Positions 27,022 through 37,068 of a stretch of DNA of 37,168 nt are shown here, piece after piece. Where the stretch lies: NCBI RefSeq assembly GCF_007829435.1, contig NZ_VLJN01000056.1:23037-60204 (forward strand). Direction: 5' to 3'. This DNA is from Cupriavidus gilardii J11 (lineage in GTDB: Bacteria; Pseudomonadota; Gammaproteobacteria; Burkholderiales; Burkholderiaceae). Numbering within the stretch: the first letter of the stretch is position 1; each line of letters begins with the position of its first letter. A program made the translations under genes and the position numbers. The notes beneath the pieces were generated by a model. That model had not been told where the DNA came from. It worked only from the letters and a program-made list of their open reading frames with translations, and did not search any database.

Positions 27022-28467
27022 ATGAAATATCAGTCGACGCGCGGCCACGAGATGCCGCAATCGTTCTCCGAGATCCTGCTGGGCGGCCTGGCGCCGGACG
27101 GCGGCCTGTTCCTGCCGCAGCGGTATCCGCAGGTCAGCAGCGAGGAACTGGAGGCGTGGCGCAAGCTGTCGTACGCCGACCTGGCGTTCGAGATCCTGTC
27201 GCGCTTCTGCGATGACATTCCTGCCGACGACCTGCGCGCGCTGACGCGCAAGACGTATACGCCCGAGGTCTATTGCAACGCGCGCCCCGGCGACAATACC
27301 GCCGACATCACGCCGCTGCGCAAGCTGGGCGACGAAAACGGCGCGCCGCTGTATCTGCTGGGTTTGTCCAATGGCCCCACGCTGGCCTTCAAGGACATGG
27401 CCATGCAACTGCTCGGCAACCTGTTCGAGTACGCGCTGGCGCGCGCCGGGCAGGAGCTGAACATCCTCGGCGCGACCTCGGGCGATACCGGCAGCGCGGC
27501 GGAGTACGCGATGCGCGGCAAGCGCGGCATCCGCGTGTTCATGCTGAGCCCGCACCGCAAGATGAGCGCGTTCCAGACCGCGCAGATGTTCAGCCTGCAG
27601 GACCCGAACATCTTCAACATCGCGGTCGAGGGCGTGTTCGACGACTGCCAGGACATCGTCAAGGCCGTGTCCAACGACCATGCCTTCAAGGCACGGCAGA
27701 AGATCGGCACCGTCAACTCGATCAACTGGGCCCGTGTGGTGGCCCAGGTGGTGTACTACTTCAAGGGCTGGCTGCTGGCCACGACCGGGCCGGGACAGAA
27801 GGTGTCGTTCTGCGTGCCGTCCGGCAACTTCGGCAATGTCTGCGCCGGTCATATCGCGCGGATGATGGGCCTGCCGATCGACAGGCTGGTGGTGGCCACC
27901 AACGAGAACGATGTGCTGGACGAGTTCTTCCGCACCGGCGTGTATCGCGTGCGCAAGGCGGCCGAGACGTTCCACACCTCCAGTCCCAGCATGGACATCT
28001 CGAAGGCATCGAACTTCGAGCGGTTCGTGTTCGACCTGGTGGATCGGGACGCCGGCCGGCTGGCCCAGTTGTTCCGCGACGTGGATACCAAGGGCGGCTT
28101 CGATCTGAACGCCAGCGGCGAGTTCGCCCGCATCCGAGAGTTCGGCTTCGTGTCGGGCCGCAGCACGCACGGCGATCGCGTCGCCACGATCCGGGATCTG
28201 TCTTCGCGCTACGGCGTGACGATCGACACGCATACCGCCGATGGCGTCAAGGTGGCGCGCGAGCACCTGTCGGCCGGCACGCCGATGGTGGTGCTGGAGA
28301 CCGCGCTGCCCGCCAAGTTCGCCGACACCATCCGCGAGGCCCTGGGCCGCGAGCCGGAGCGTCCGGCCAGCTTCGAGGGCATCGAGGCGCTGCCGCAGCG
28401 CTTCGAGGTGATGCCGGCGGATGTGGAACTGGTGAAGGGCTTTATTGCCCGGCATACGGGGTTGTGA
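27022..28467 (+). CDS. thrC: Threonine synthase
   Basis: This 481-residue fold-type II PLP enzyme converts O-phosphohomoserine to threonine. It starts MKYQSTRGHEMPQSFSEILLGGLAPDGGLF, the long proteobacterial/fungal class. The PLP Lys is about residue 124 in LAFKDMAMQ, and the phosphate-binding GATSGDTGSAAEYA and CVPSGNFGNVCAGH segments are complete. It lies 79 bp downstream of hom, consistent with co-regulation. No thrB is adjacent in this window. Confidence 0.98.
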   Translation: MKYQSTRGHEMPQSFSEILLGGLAPDGGLFLPQRYPQVSSEELEAWRKLSYADLAFEILSRFCDDIPADDLRALTRKTYTPEVYCNARPGDNTADITPLRKLGDENGAPLYLLGLSNGPTLAFKDMAMQLLGNLFEYALARAGQELNILGATSGDTGSAAEYAMRGKRGIRVFMLSPHRKMSAFQTAQMFSLQDPNIFNIAVEGVFDDCQDIVKAVSNDHAFKARQKIGTVNSINWARVVAQVVYYFKGWLLATTGPGQKVSFCVPSGNFGNVCAGHIARMMGLPIDRLVVATNENDVLDEFFRTGVYRVRKAAETFHTSSPSMDISKASNFERFVFDLVDRDAGRLAQLFRDVDTKGGFDLNASGEFARIREFGFVSGRSTHGDRVATIRDLSSRYGVTIDTHTADGVKVAREHLSAGTPMVVLETALPAKFADTIREALGREPERPASFEGIEALPQRFEVMPADVELVKGFIARHTGL

Positions 28468-28646
28468 GGGGTTGATCTGGCGGGGTTTGGCTCAAAGCCC
28501 ACCCGCGTCACCAATCACCCGAAGCCACACGGCATTACAATCCCCCTAAGCGCCACCGCCCGCCGGTAACGCCGCCTTGCGCAGGCAAGGCTCCATCCGG
28601 ATGCGTTTCCCGCCTGCGCGGGATCGCCTCATTCAACGTACCTCGC

Positions 28647-29876
28647 ATGGATACTCGCCCTCCGATGTTGACGCTGGCGCAGGCGCTCGACGCCTTGCTG
28701 GCCGGCGCGCAACCGCTCGCGGAAAGCGAGCGGGTCGCCACGCTGGACGCGAACGGCCGCGTGCTGGCCCGTCCGGTGACGAGCACGCTGGACGTGCCGC
28801 CCGCGGACAATACGTCGATGGACGGCTATGCGCTGCGCTGCGCGGATGTGCCGATGCCCGGTGCGCGGCTGCGCGTGGCGCAGCGGATTCCCGCCGGCCA
28901 TGTCGGCGGGCCGCTGGAGCCCGGAACCGCGGCACGCATTTTCACGGGCGGGCTGATTCCACCCGGTGCCGACGCGGTGGTGATGCAGGAGCAGTGCGAG
29001 GTCGACGGTGACCACGTCATCGTGAATCATGCGCCCGGGCCGGGCGAATGGATCCGGCGCGCCGGCGAGGACATCATGGCGGGCAGCCAGATCCTGCCGG
29101 CCGGTACCCGGCTGACGCCGCAGGCGCTCGGGCTGGCCGCATCGGTGGGGCAGGCAGAGGTCGATGTCGTGCGCCGGGTGCGCGTGGCGGTGTTCTTCAC
29201 CGGCGACGAGCTGGCGATGCCCGGCGAGCCGCTGAAGCCGGGCGCGATCTACAACTCCAACCGTTTCACGCTGCGGGGCCTGTTGCAGAACCTGGGCTGC
29301 GAGGTGACCGACTTCGGCATCGTGCCGGATACGCTGGAGGCGACCCGCGACACGCTGCGGCGCGCGGCGCAGGGCCACGACCTGATCATCACGTCGGGTG
29401 GCGTCTCGGTGGGTGAGGAAGACCATATCAAGCCGGCGGTGCAGGCGGAAGGCCGCTTGGACCTGTGGCAGATCGCGATCAAGCCGGGCAAGCCGCTGGC
29501 GTTCGGCCATGTGTCGCGAGGCGGGCAGGACGGTTCCGCGGCCTTTCTCGGCCTGCCCGGCAATCCGGTATCGAGCTTCGTGACCTTCCTGCTGTTCGTG
29601 CGTCCCTTCATCCTGCGGATGCAGGGCGTGACGGACGTGGCGCCGCACCGCATTCCGATGCGCGCCGACTTCGATCTGGTCAAGTTCGACCGCCGTAACG
29701 AATTCCTGCGCGTGCGGGTCAACGGCGGCGGCGGGCTCGACCTGTTCCCCAACCAGAGTTCCGGCGTGCTGACGTCGACGGTATGGGGCGATGGGCTGGT
29801 CGACAATCCGCCCAACCAGCCGATCCGCCGGGGCGATACCGTGGTGTTCCTGCCGTTCGCGGCGATGATGCATTGA
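28647..29876 (+). CDS. moeA: Molybdopterin molybdenumtransferase MoeA
   Basis: This 409-residue enzyme inserts molybdate into adenylylated molybdopterin to form Moco. The MoeA N-terminal domain has ADNTSMDGYAL and ARIFTGGLIPPGADAVVMQE. The MoCF-binding domain has FFTGDELAMPGEPLKPGAIYNSN, ITSGGVSVGEEDHIK and LGLPGNPVSSFVTF. A C-terminal beta domain follows. The ATG at 28647 gives the usual length. It heads a tight run moeA-moaD-moaE-crcB (gaps of 22 and 1 bp, then a 4-bp overlap). A TACAAT hexamer at 28536-28541 is a possible -10. The 179-bp gap before it contains a small hairpin but no riboswitch I recognise. Confidence 0.97.
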   Translation: MDTRPPMLTLAQALDALLAGAQPLAESERVATLDANGRVLARPVTSTLDVPPADNTSMDGYALRCADVPMPGARLRVAQRIPAGHVGGPLEPGTAARIFTGGLIPPGADAVVMQEQCEVDGDHVIVNHAPGPGEWIRRAGEDIMAGSQILPAGTRLTPQALGLAASVGQAEVDVVRRVRVAVFFTGDELAMPGEPLKPGAIYNSNRFTLRGLLQNLGCEVTDFGIVPDTLEATRDTLRRAAQGHDLIITSGGVSVGEEDHIKPAVQAEGRLDLWQIAIKPGKPLAFGHVSRGGQDGSAAFLGLPGNPVSSFVTFLLFVRPFILRMQGVTDVAPHRIPMRADFDLVKFDRRNEFLRVRVNGGGGLDLFPNQSSGVLTSTVWGDGLVDNPPNQPIRRGDTVVFLPFAAMMH

Positions 29877-29898
29877 GGCGGGCGGGGAGAATCGGACG

Positions 29899-30156
29899 AT
29901 GCAGATCGAATTGCGCTACTTCGCCAGCGTGCGGGAGCAGGTAGGGATCGGCCAGGAGCGCGTGGAGCTGCCGCCGTCGATTCACACGGTGGGTGCCCTG
30001 CGGCAATGGCTGCGCGAGCGCGGCGGACCCTGGCAGGCCGCGCTCGCCGACGGGCGGGCGCTGCGGATGGCGGTCGACCATGCCGTGGCGCGCGGCGACA
30101 CCGCCATCGCGGATGGTTGCGAAGTGGCGTTCTTTCCGCCGGTGACCGGAGGCTGA
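29899..30156 (+). CDS. moaD: Molybdopterin synthase sulfur-carrier subunit MoaD
   Basis: This 85-residue ubiquitin-fold protein carries sulfur as a C-terminal thiocarboxylate. The required Gly-Gly terminus is present (PPVTGG). It opens MQIELRYFASVREQVG, the MoaD consensus. It is adjacent to moaE, its partner in MPT synthase, with a one-base gap. Confidence 0.97.
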   Translation: MQIELRYFASVREQVGIGQERVELPPSIHTVGALRQWLRERGGPWQAALADGRALRMAVDHAVARGDTAIADGCEVAFFPPVTGG

Positions 30157-30157
30157 C

Positions 30158-30667
30158 ATGAGCGTGAGGGTGCAGCGCGAGGATTTCGACCTCGGCGCCG
30201 AAGTGGCGGCGCTGCGCGCCGGCCGCCCCGGCGTCGGCGCGGTGGCCAGCTTCATCGGCACGGTCCGGGATGTGAACGACGGCAGCCGGGTCGACGCGAT
30301 GGAGCTGGAACACTATCCCGGCATGACGGAAAAGGCGCTCGAAAGGATCGAGGCGGTGGCCCGCGAGCGCTGGGCGCTGGAGGGCGTGACCATCATCCAT
30401 CGCGTCGGACCGCTGCTGCCGCAGGACCAGATCGTGCTGGTGGCGGTGGCGTCCGCGCATCGCGGCAACGCGTTCGCCGCGTGCGAATTCATCATGGACT
30501 ATCTGAAGTCCGAGGCGCCGTTCTGGAAGAAGGAAGCCACGCCAGAGGGCGCGCGCTGGGTCGACGCGCGCGTGACCGATGAGGCGGCGCTCGCGCGCTG
30601 GGGCGTGCGTTCGCTCAATGCCAGCGGCGAGGCGACGCCGGAGGGCGAGGCGGAGCCACGTTCGTGA
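30158..30667 (+). CDS. moaE: Molybdopterin synthase catalytic subunit MoaE
   Basis: This 169-residue large subunit of MPT synthase transfers two sulfurs from MoaD to cyclic pyranopterin monophosphate. The catalytic lysines correspond to Lys117 and Lys124 in YLKSEAPFWKKE, with the same seven-residue spacing as E. coli Lys119 and Lys126. GAVASFIGTVRD and the VASAHRGNAFAACEFIMD helix are conserved. The last 15 residues or so (SGEATPEGEAEPRS) extend past the usual end and look disordered. The stop overlaps the crcB start. Confidence 0.97.
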   Translation: MSVRVQREDFDLGAEVAALRAGRPGVGAVASFIGTVRDVNDGSRVDAMELEHYPGMTEKALERIEAVARERWALEGVTIIHRVGPLLPQDQIVLVAVASAHRGNAFAACEFIMDYLKSEAPFWKKEATPEGARWVDARVTDEAALARWGVRSLNASGEATPEGEAEPRS

Positions 30668-31044
30668 CGGCGCTGGGCTTTGTGGCGGTGGGCGTCGGCG
30701 CGGCGATCGGCGCCTGGCTGCGCTGGCTGTTCGCGCTGCTATGGAACGCGGCCAATCCTGCGCTGCCTTATGGGACGCTGGTGGCCAATCTGCTGGGCGG
30801 CTTCCTGATCGGCATCGCGGTGGGCTTTTTTGACCACCACGCCGGGCTGCCGCCGGCCTGGCGGCTGCTGGTGATCACGGGTTTCCTTGGCGGGTTGACC
30901 ACGTTCTCGACCTTCTCGAGCGAGTTGTCGGCCAATCTGCTGGCGGGCGACATGGGTGCGGCGTTGCTGCATGTGGTGCTGCATCTGGGCGGGTCGCTGG
31001 GGCTGACGTTGTTGGGGCTTTGGGTTTATCGGGCGTTGGCTTGA
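30664..31044 (+). CDS. crcB: Fluoride efflux channel CrcB (Fluc)
   Basis: This 126-residue membrane protein with four hydrophobic helices acts as a dual-topology dimer exporting fluoride. The family blocks GAAIGAWLRW, YGTLVANLLGGFLIGIAVGF and GFLGGLTTFSTFSSE carry the pore Asn and Phe residues. The start is a GTG (30664) that overlaps the moaE stop by four bases, so translation is probably coupled. I found no fluoride riboswitch upstream, which fits expression from the moeA operon. Why it is linked to Moco genes is unknown. Confidence 0.95.
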   Translation: MTALGFVAVGVGAAIGAWLRWLFALLWNAANPALPYGTLVANLLGGFLIGIAVGFFDHHAGLPPAWRLLVITGFLGGLTTFSTFSSELSANLLAGDMGAALLHVVLHLGGSLGLTLLGLWVYRALA

Positions 31045-31073
31045 GGGGGGCTGTGGGGTTCTGGGTGGGCTGA

Positions 31074-31120
31074 GACTGCCGTCTCCCCCGCCCCTCTCCC
31101 GCTTTGCGGGAGAGGGGAGG
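31074..31120. repeat. REP-like palindromic element, copy D
   Basis: GACTGCCGTCTCCCCCGC is followed by CCTCTCCCGCTTTGCGGGAGAGG, giving a perfect CCTCTCCCGC/GCGGGAGAGG stem. It lies after crcB and ends 10 bases before the clpB heat-shock promoter. It may double as the transcription end of the moeA-crcB run. Confidence 0.8.
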
Positions 31121-31130
31121 TCCCTACCGC

Positions 31131-31158
31131 CTTGAAATGTCACCACAAAGCCCTATCT
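31131..31158 (+). promoter_or_regulatory. Sigma-32 (heat-shock) promoter of clpB
   Basis: CTTGAAA (31131-31137), a 13-bp spacer and CCCTATCT (31151-31158) closely match the RpoH consensus CTTGAAA-N13/14-CCCCATNT. It lies 98 bases before the clpB ATG. Confidence 0.88.
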
Positions 31159-31255
31159 TCCGCAGTGACATCACGGTGTCCTGCCGGTCGGCCCATGCGG
31201 CGCGCATGGGCCTTCGAGCCGCCTTGGGACATCGATCCGACAGAGAGGATTTCCC

Positions 31256-33844
<2,589 letters not shown>

Positions 33845-33891
33845 GGTGAGGGTGCGCGGCCGGCGTGGATTGCCGGCCGTGCGAGATCAGC

Positions 33892-33924
33892 AAGCCGGGC
33901 GGCGTCAGCCGTCCGGCTTTTTTT
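33892..33924 (+). terminator. Rho-independent terminator of clpB
   Basis: AAGCCGGGCGG pairs with CCGTCCGGCTT (one G-U pair) around a six-base loop and is followed by a T run. Confidence 0.9.
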
Positions 33925-33941
33925 GCTGATGGGTTTGCGGT

Positions 33942-34001
33942 TACTGCCCTCTCCGCCGCCCCTCGCCCGCATGCCGGAGAAGGGCGGGGGAGAGGGCAGT
34001 C
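33942..34001. repeat. REP-like palindromic element, copy E (full length)
   Basis: This is the most complete copy. Outer arms ACTGCCCTCTCC and GGAGAGGGCAGT (with one mismatch region inside) flank an inner CCCGC...GCGGG-like core. It lies directly after the clpB terminator, at the start of the 522-base gap before sbp. Confidence 0.8.
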
Positions 34002-34071
34002 GCGCCCCATTCCACGCTCCACTTGACCTGCATCAAACCGGTCCTTGCCCCAAGTCCGTACCATCAATCCG

Positions 34072-34167
34072 GTCATGAAGCTGCGGGGGCGCTCTTCATG
34101 ACTTGTCTACCCGTTTCCGTATGGAAACTTGGCCCGCGGTGCGCTTGCGCCGCGGGCATTTTCTTTT
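34072..34167 (+). promoter_or_regulatory. Structured leader: three successive hairpins, the last terminator-like, upstream of sbp
   Basis: GTCATGAAG (34072-34080) pairs with CTTCATGAC (34094-34102). GTTTCC (34113-34118) pairs with GGAAAC (34123-34128). GCCCGCGG (34132-34139) pairs with CCGCGGGC (34150-34157), followed by ATTTTCTTTT. The array ends 200 bases before the sbp start. It could be an attenuator for the sulfate genes or a free small RNA. I do not recognise a known riboswitch. Confidence 0.5.
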
Positions 34168-34279
34168 GGGCGACGGCTTGATGCCTGGCCTTATGCGTAA
34201 AACGGTGCTGGATCGGCGAAATCATTCGTTTGCCGAGCAAGGGGCCGCTGATAGTGTGAGCTCTCGCCGCCGTATTGGC

Positions 34280-34307
34280 GGGGGGGGGGGGGGGGGGGGG
34301 GGGGGGG
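34280..34307. repeat. Homopolymer tract of 28 G
   Basis: Twenty-eight consecutive G lie 59 bases before the sbp start codon. Nothing else in the window comes near this length. It is either a slippage-prone regulatory tract or an assembly artefact. Confidence 0.9.
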
Positions 34308-34366
34308 CGGTCCCGTCAGATCGAGGTGGAACGGTCCCGCGCCACGATCTGACCGGAGCCAACAGA

Positions 34367-35374
34367 ATGATCCGCAAGCTGGCCATCGCGGCCGCAGTCC
34401 TCGCCATCGCCGGTTTGACCAGCGCCGCCCATGCCAACACCACGCTGCTCAACGTGTCGTACGACCCGACCCGTGAGCTTTACGTCGATATCAATGCCGC
34501 TTTTGCCAAAGCCTGGAAGGCCAGAGGCGGCGACAACGTGACGGTGCGGCAGTCGCACGGCGGTTCCGGCAAGCAGGCGCGCTCGGTGATCGATGGGCTG
34601 GAGGCCGATGTGGTGACGCTGGCGCTCGGCTACGACATCGACGCCATTGCCGAGCGCGGCCTGATCAAGCCGGACTGGCAGAAGCGCCTGCCGCACAACG
34701 CGTCGCCGTACACGTCGACCATCGTGTTCCTGGTGCGCAAGGGCAATCCGAAGAACATCCGCGACTGGAACGACCTCGTCAAGCCCGGCGTGCAGGTCAT
34801 CACGCCGAATCCCAAGACCTCGGGCGGTGCGCGCTGGAACTACCTGGCCGCGTGGGGCTATGCGCTGCGGCAGCCCGGCGGCAACGATGACAAGGCCCGG
34901 CAGTTCGTCGGCCAGTTGCTGAAGAACGTACCGGTGCTGGACTCCGGCGCACGCGGTGCCACCACGACCTTTGTCGAGCGCGGCATTGGCGACGTGCTGA
35001 TCGCGTGGGAGAACGAGGCGCTGCTGGCGATCAAGGAGCTTGGTCCGGACAGGTTCGATATCGTCGCGCCGTCGGTGTCGATCCTCGCGGAGCCGCCGGT
35101 GGCCGTGGTGGACAAGGTCGTCGACAAGCGCGGCACGCGGCGCGTTGCCGAAAGCTATCTGCAATTCCTGTACACCGACGAGGGCCAGGAGATTGCCGCG
35201 AAGAACTACTACCGGCCGATCTCGACCCGTATCGCCGCCAAGTATGCCGGCAGCTTCCCGCAGCTGAAGCTGTTTACCATCGACGAGGCGTTCGGCGGCT
35301 GGGCCAAGGCCCAGAAGACCCACTTTGCCGACGGCGGCACTTTCGACCAGGTGTACCAGCCGGGCCGGCACTAG
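34367..35374 (+). CDS. sbp: Sulfate ABC transporter substrate-binding protein
   Basis: This 335-residue periplasmic protein delivers sulfate (or thiosulfate) to a CysTWA permease, whose genes would lie beyond the right edge. The signal peptide [23 protein letters not shown] is cut near residue 23. The mature protein starts [16 protein letters not shown], as in Sbp/CysP. Ligand-binding blocks include [42 protein letters not shown] and ENEALLA. The ATG at 34367 is used because it gives a proper signal peptide and CGGAG lies upstream. The same frame is open back to 34121 and 34103 through the poly-G tract, which would bury the signal peptide. Confidence 0.96.
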   Translation: MIRKLAIAAAVLAIAGLTSAAHANTTLLNVSYDPTRELYVDINAAFAKAWKARGGDNVTVRQSHGGSGKQARSVIDGLEADVVTLALGYDIDAIAERGLIKPDWQKRLPHNASPYTSTIVFLVRKGNPKNIRDWNDLVKPGVQVITPNPKTSGGARWNYLAAWGYALRQPGGNDDKARQFVGQLLKNVPVLDSGARGATTTFVERGIGDVLIAWENEALLAIKELGPDRFDIVAPSVSILAEPPVAVVDKVVDKRGTRRVAESYLQFLYTDEGQEIAAKNYYRPISTRIAAKYAGSFPQLKLFTIDEAFGGWAKAQKTHFADGGTFDQVYQPGRH

Positions 35375-35398
35375 AACGCCATGCCAGGGGATGCCGCC

Positions 35399-36265
35399 AT
35401 GCCTCATCACGACTCCCACACCGCCCCGGGCCTGCCAGGCACATTGCTGCCGGAGGCGCTGGCGCAGTACCTCGACTCGCTGCCGTCGCAGCCCCAGGCC
35501 GACCGTTCGCTGTGGCGCGATGGCCTGGGCCAGGTCCAGGGGCGTTTCCACCAATGCTCGCTGGCCAGCGTATTCGAACCGCTGATCCGGCTGGCCGACC
35601 GCGCCGTGATCGGGCACGAGGCGACGGTGCGCACCTATGCCGGCGAACACGCCGGGCTTGCGGCATGGAAGGTGTTTGCCGCCGCCGCCGACGATGCATC
35701 GCTGGTGACGCTGGACCGTCTGTGCCGGCTGATTCATGCCGTCAACTACGCGGCAAGCGGCGGCGCCGGCAAGCTGGTGCTGAACGTGCATAACCGCCTG
35801 CTGGCCGCGGTGGGCGACGACCATGGCGCCGCGTTTCGCGGCGCTGTGCAGGCGCTGGGCCTGCCGCAGCACCAGATGGTGATCCAGATCCCTGCCAGCG
35901 CCAATGACAATCTGCCGCTGTTGCTTCAGGTGGTGGGCCACTATCGGCGTAACGGTTTCGCCGTGAGCCTGCAGGCCAAGGATCCCGCCGAGGCGGGGGC
36001 GCTGATGGCCCATGCGCGGCCCGATTGGCTGAAGCTCGACATGCGCCGCCGGTGGACCGACCGGCAGCTTGCCGGCCTGCGTTCCAGCGCCGGGGATGCC
36101 GGCGTGACGCTGATCGGCCGTCGCATCGAATCGGCCGACGCCGTGCAGCGCCTGCGCGGCGCGGGCATCGAGCTGGGGCAGGGGGGCTACGCCGGTGTCG
36201 CGATGTCGCCGCATGCGTTGCGATCCCGGCCGTGGCATGCACCGGCGGGAGCCGCTATGGTGTAG
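35399..36265 (+). CDS. Degenerate EAL-domain protein
   Basis: This 288-residue cytoplasmic protein is related to cyclic-di-GMP phosphodiesterases but apparently inactive. The EAL motif region reads GHEATVR instead of ExLxR, and LVLNVHNRLL keeps the Asn. The catalytic Glu and the paired Asp (usually DDFG) segments are replaced by QIPASAND and SLQAKDPA, while the Lys in WLKLD remains. It may bind c-di-GMP or a partner without hydrolysis. The ATG at 35399 has AGGGG nine bases upstream; an ATG at 35381 in the same frame has none. It lies 24 bases after sbp and 104 before the hydrolase gene, so it is probably part of the sulfate-uptake transcript. Confidence 0.85.
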   Translation: MPHHDSHTAPGLPGTLLPEALAQYLDSLPSQPQADRSLWRDGLGQVQGRFHQCSLASVFEPLIRLADRAVIGHEATVRTYAGEHAGLAAWKVFAAAADDASLVTLDRLCRLIHAVNYAASGGAGKLVLNVHNRLLAAVGDDHGAAFRGAVQALGLPQHQMVIQIPASANDNLPLLLQVVGHYRRNGFAVSLQAKDPAEAGALMAHARPDWLKLDMRRRWTDRQLAGLRSSAGDAGVTLIGRRIESADAVQRLRGAGIELGQGGYAGVAMSPHALRSRPWHAPAGAAMV

Positions 36266-36332
36266 AGGGTCCCGCGCATTCGCGCGTTTGCGCGGAAAGA
36301 CACGCCGCCGCTCGTGTAATCGATCATGCAAC

Positions 36333-36356
36333 CCGCTCATGCATCCGCTCATGCAA
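36333..36356. repeat. 12-bp tandem repeat upstream of the alpha/beta hydrolase gene
   Basis: CCGCTCATGCAT and CCGCTCATGCAA lie head to tail, with a partial third copy (ATCATGCAAC) just before. They end a few bases before the ribosome-binding site of the next gene. Confidence 0.75.
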
Positions 36357-36369
36357 GCAAGGAGCCATC

Positions 36370-37068
36370 ATGGCACAGGTCACGCCGCATGCCGCCAGCC
36401 GCACCGGTCTCGCGCAGCCGTCCACCGTCTTCCCTGAACTGGCTGTCCCCGCTGGTCTGGCCATCCTGACGGTACCCGGCCTGTATGGCAGCGGTCCGGA
36501 TCACTGGCAAAGCCGCTGGGAAGCGCGCTTTCCGGATTGGGAGCGGGTCGTGCAGCATGACTGGGCGCGCCCGAGCCTGCATCTGTGGGCGGGGCAGGTG
36601 GGCGCCACGGTCGCTCGCCGGCGCGCCACCGCGCCGCGCGGTGTCGTGCTGGTGGCGCACAGCTTTGGCTGCCTCGCCGTGGTGTATCAGGCCGCGCTGG
36701 ATTCGACCGGCATCGCCGGCGCCCTGCTGGTGGCGCCGGCCGATCCGGATCGATTCGGGGTGGGGCCGCTACTGCCCGCCTTCAGGCTGCCGTTTCCGAC
36801 GGTGCTGGCCGCGAGCCGTAACGACCCCTGGATCGCCCAGCGCACTGCGTTCAGCTGGGGCGCGTTGTGGGGCGCCGACGTCCACGACGTGGGCAGTCTC
36901 GGACATATCAACGCCGAATCCGGCCTGGGGACATGGCCGGAAGGGATTGCCCTGCTCGGCAGCCTGTTGCAGCGGATCGACGCCAGCGGTCTGTCGGCCG
37001 GCCCGGCGGACGGCGCGACGCCGTGGGAGGCCGGCGTCGAGGTGCACGGCGCCGTCCCTTATATCTGA
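36370..37068 (+). CDS. RBBP9/YdeN-family alpha/beta hydrolase
   Basis: This 232-residue serine hydrolase has all three catalytic residues: Ser98 in VAHSFG, Asp152 in SRNDPW and His179 in GHINAESGLGTWPEG. The last block is typical of the RBBP9 family. It has no signal peptide. AAGGAG lies seven bases upstream of the ATG. The substrate is unknown. It follows sbp and the EAL gene in the same direction, which links it to sulfur uptake only by position. A longer overlapping frame from 36025 lies over the EAL gene and is not coding. Confidence 0.9.
   Translation: MAQVTPHAASRTGLAQPSTVFPELAVPAGLAILTVPGLYGSGPDHWQSRWEARFPDWERVVQHDWARPSLHLWAGQVGATVARRRATAPRGVVLVAHSFGCLAVVYQAALDSTGIAGALLVAPADPDRFGVGPLLPAFRLPFPTVLAASRNDPWIAQRTAFSWGALWGADVHDVGSLGHINAESGLGTWPEGIALLGSLLQRIDASGLSAGPADGATPWEAGVEVHGAVPYI

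Noticed and set aside
28468-28646. A Moco riboswitch before moeA
   Set aside because: Only a 6-bp hairpin (CCTTGC/GCAAGG) is visible, and the known Moco riboswitch architecture is not seen.
34316-36352. A 678-codon minus-strand frame opposite sbp and the EAL gene
   Set aside because: No family features. The plus strand has recognised proteins throughout.
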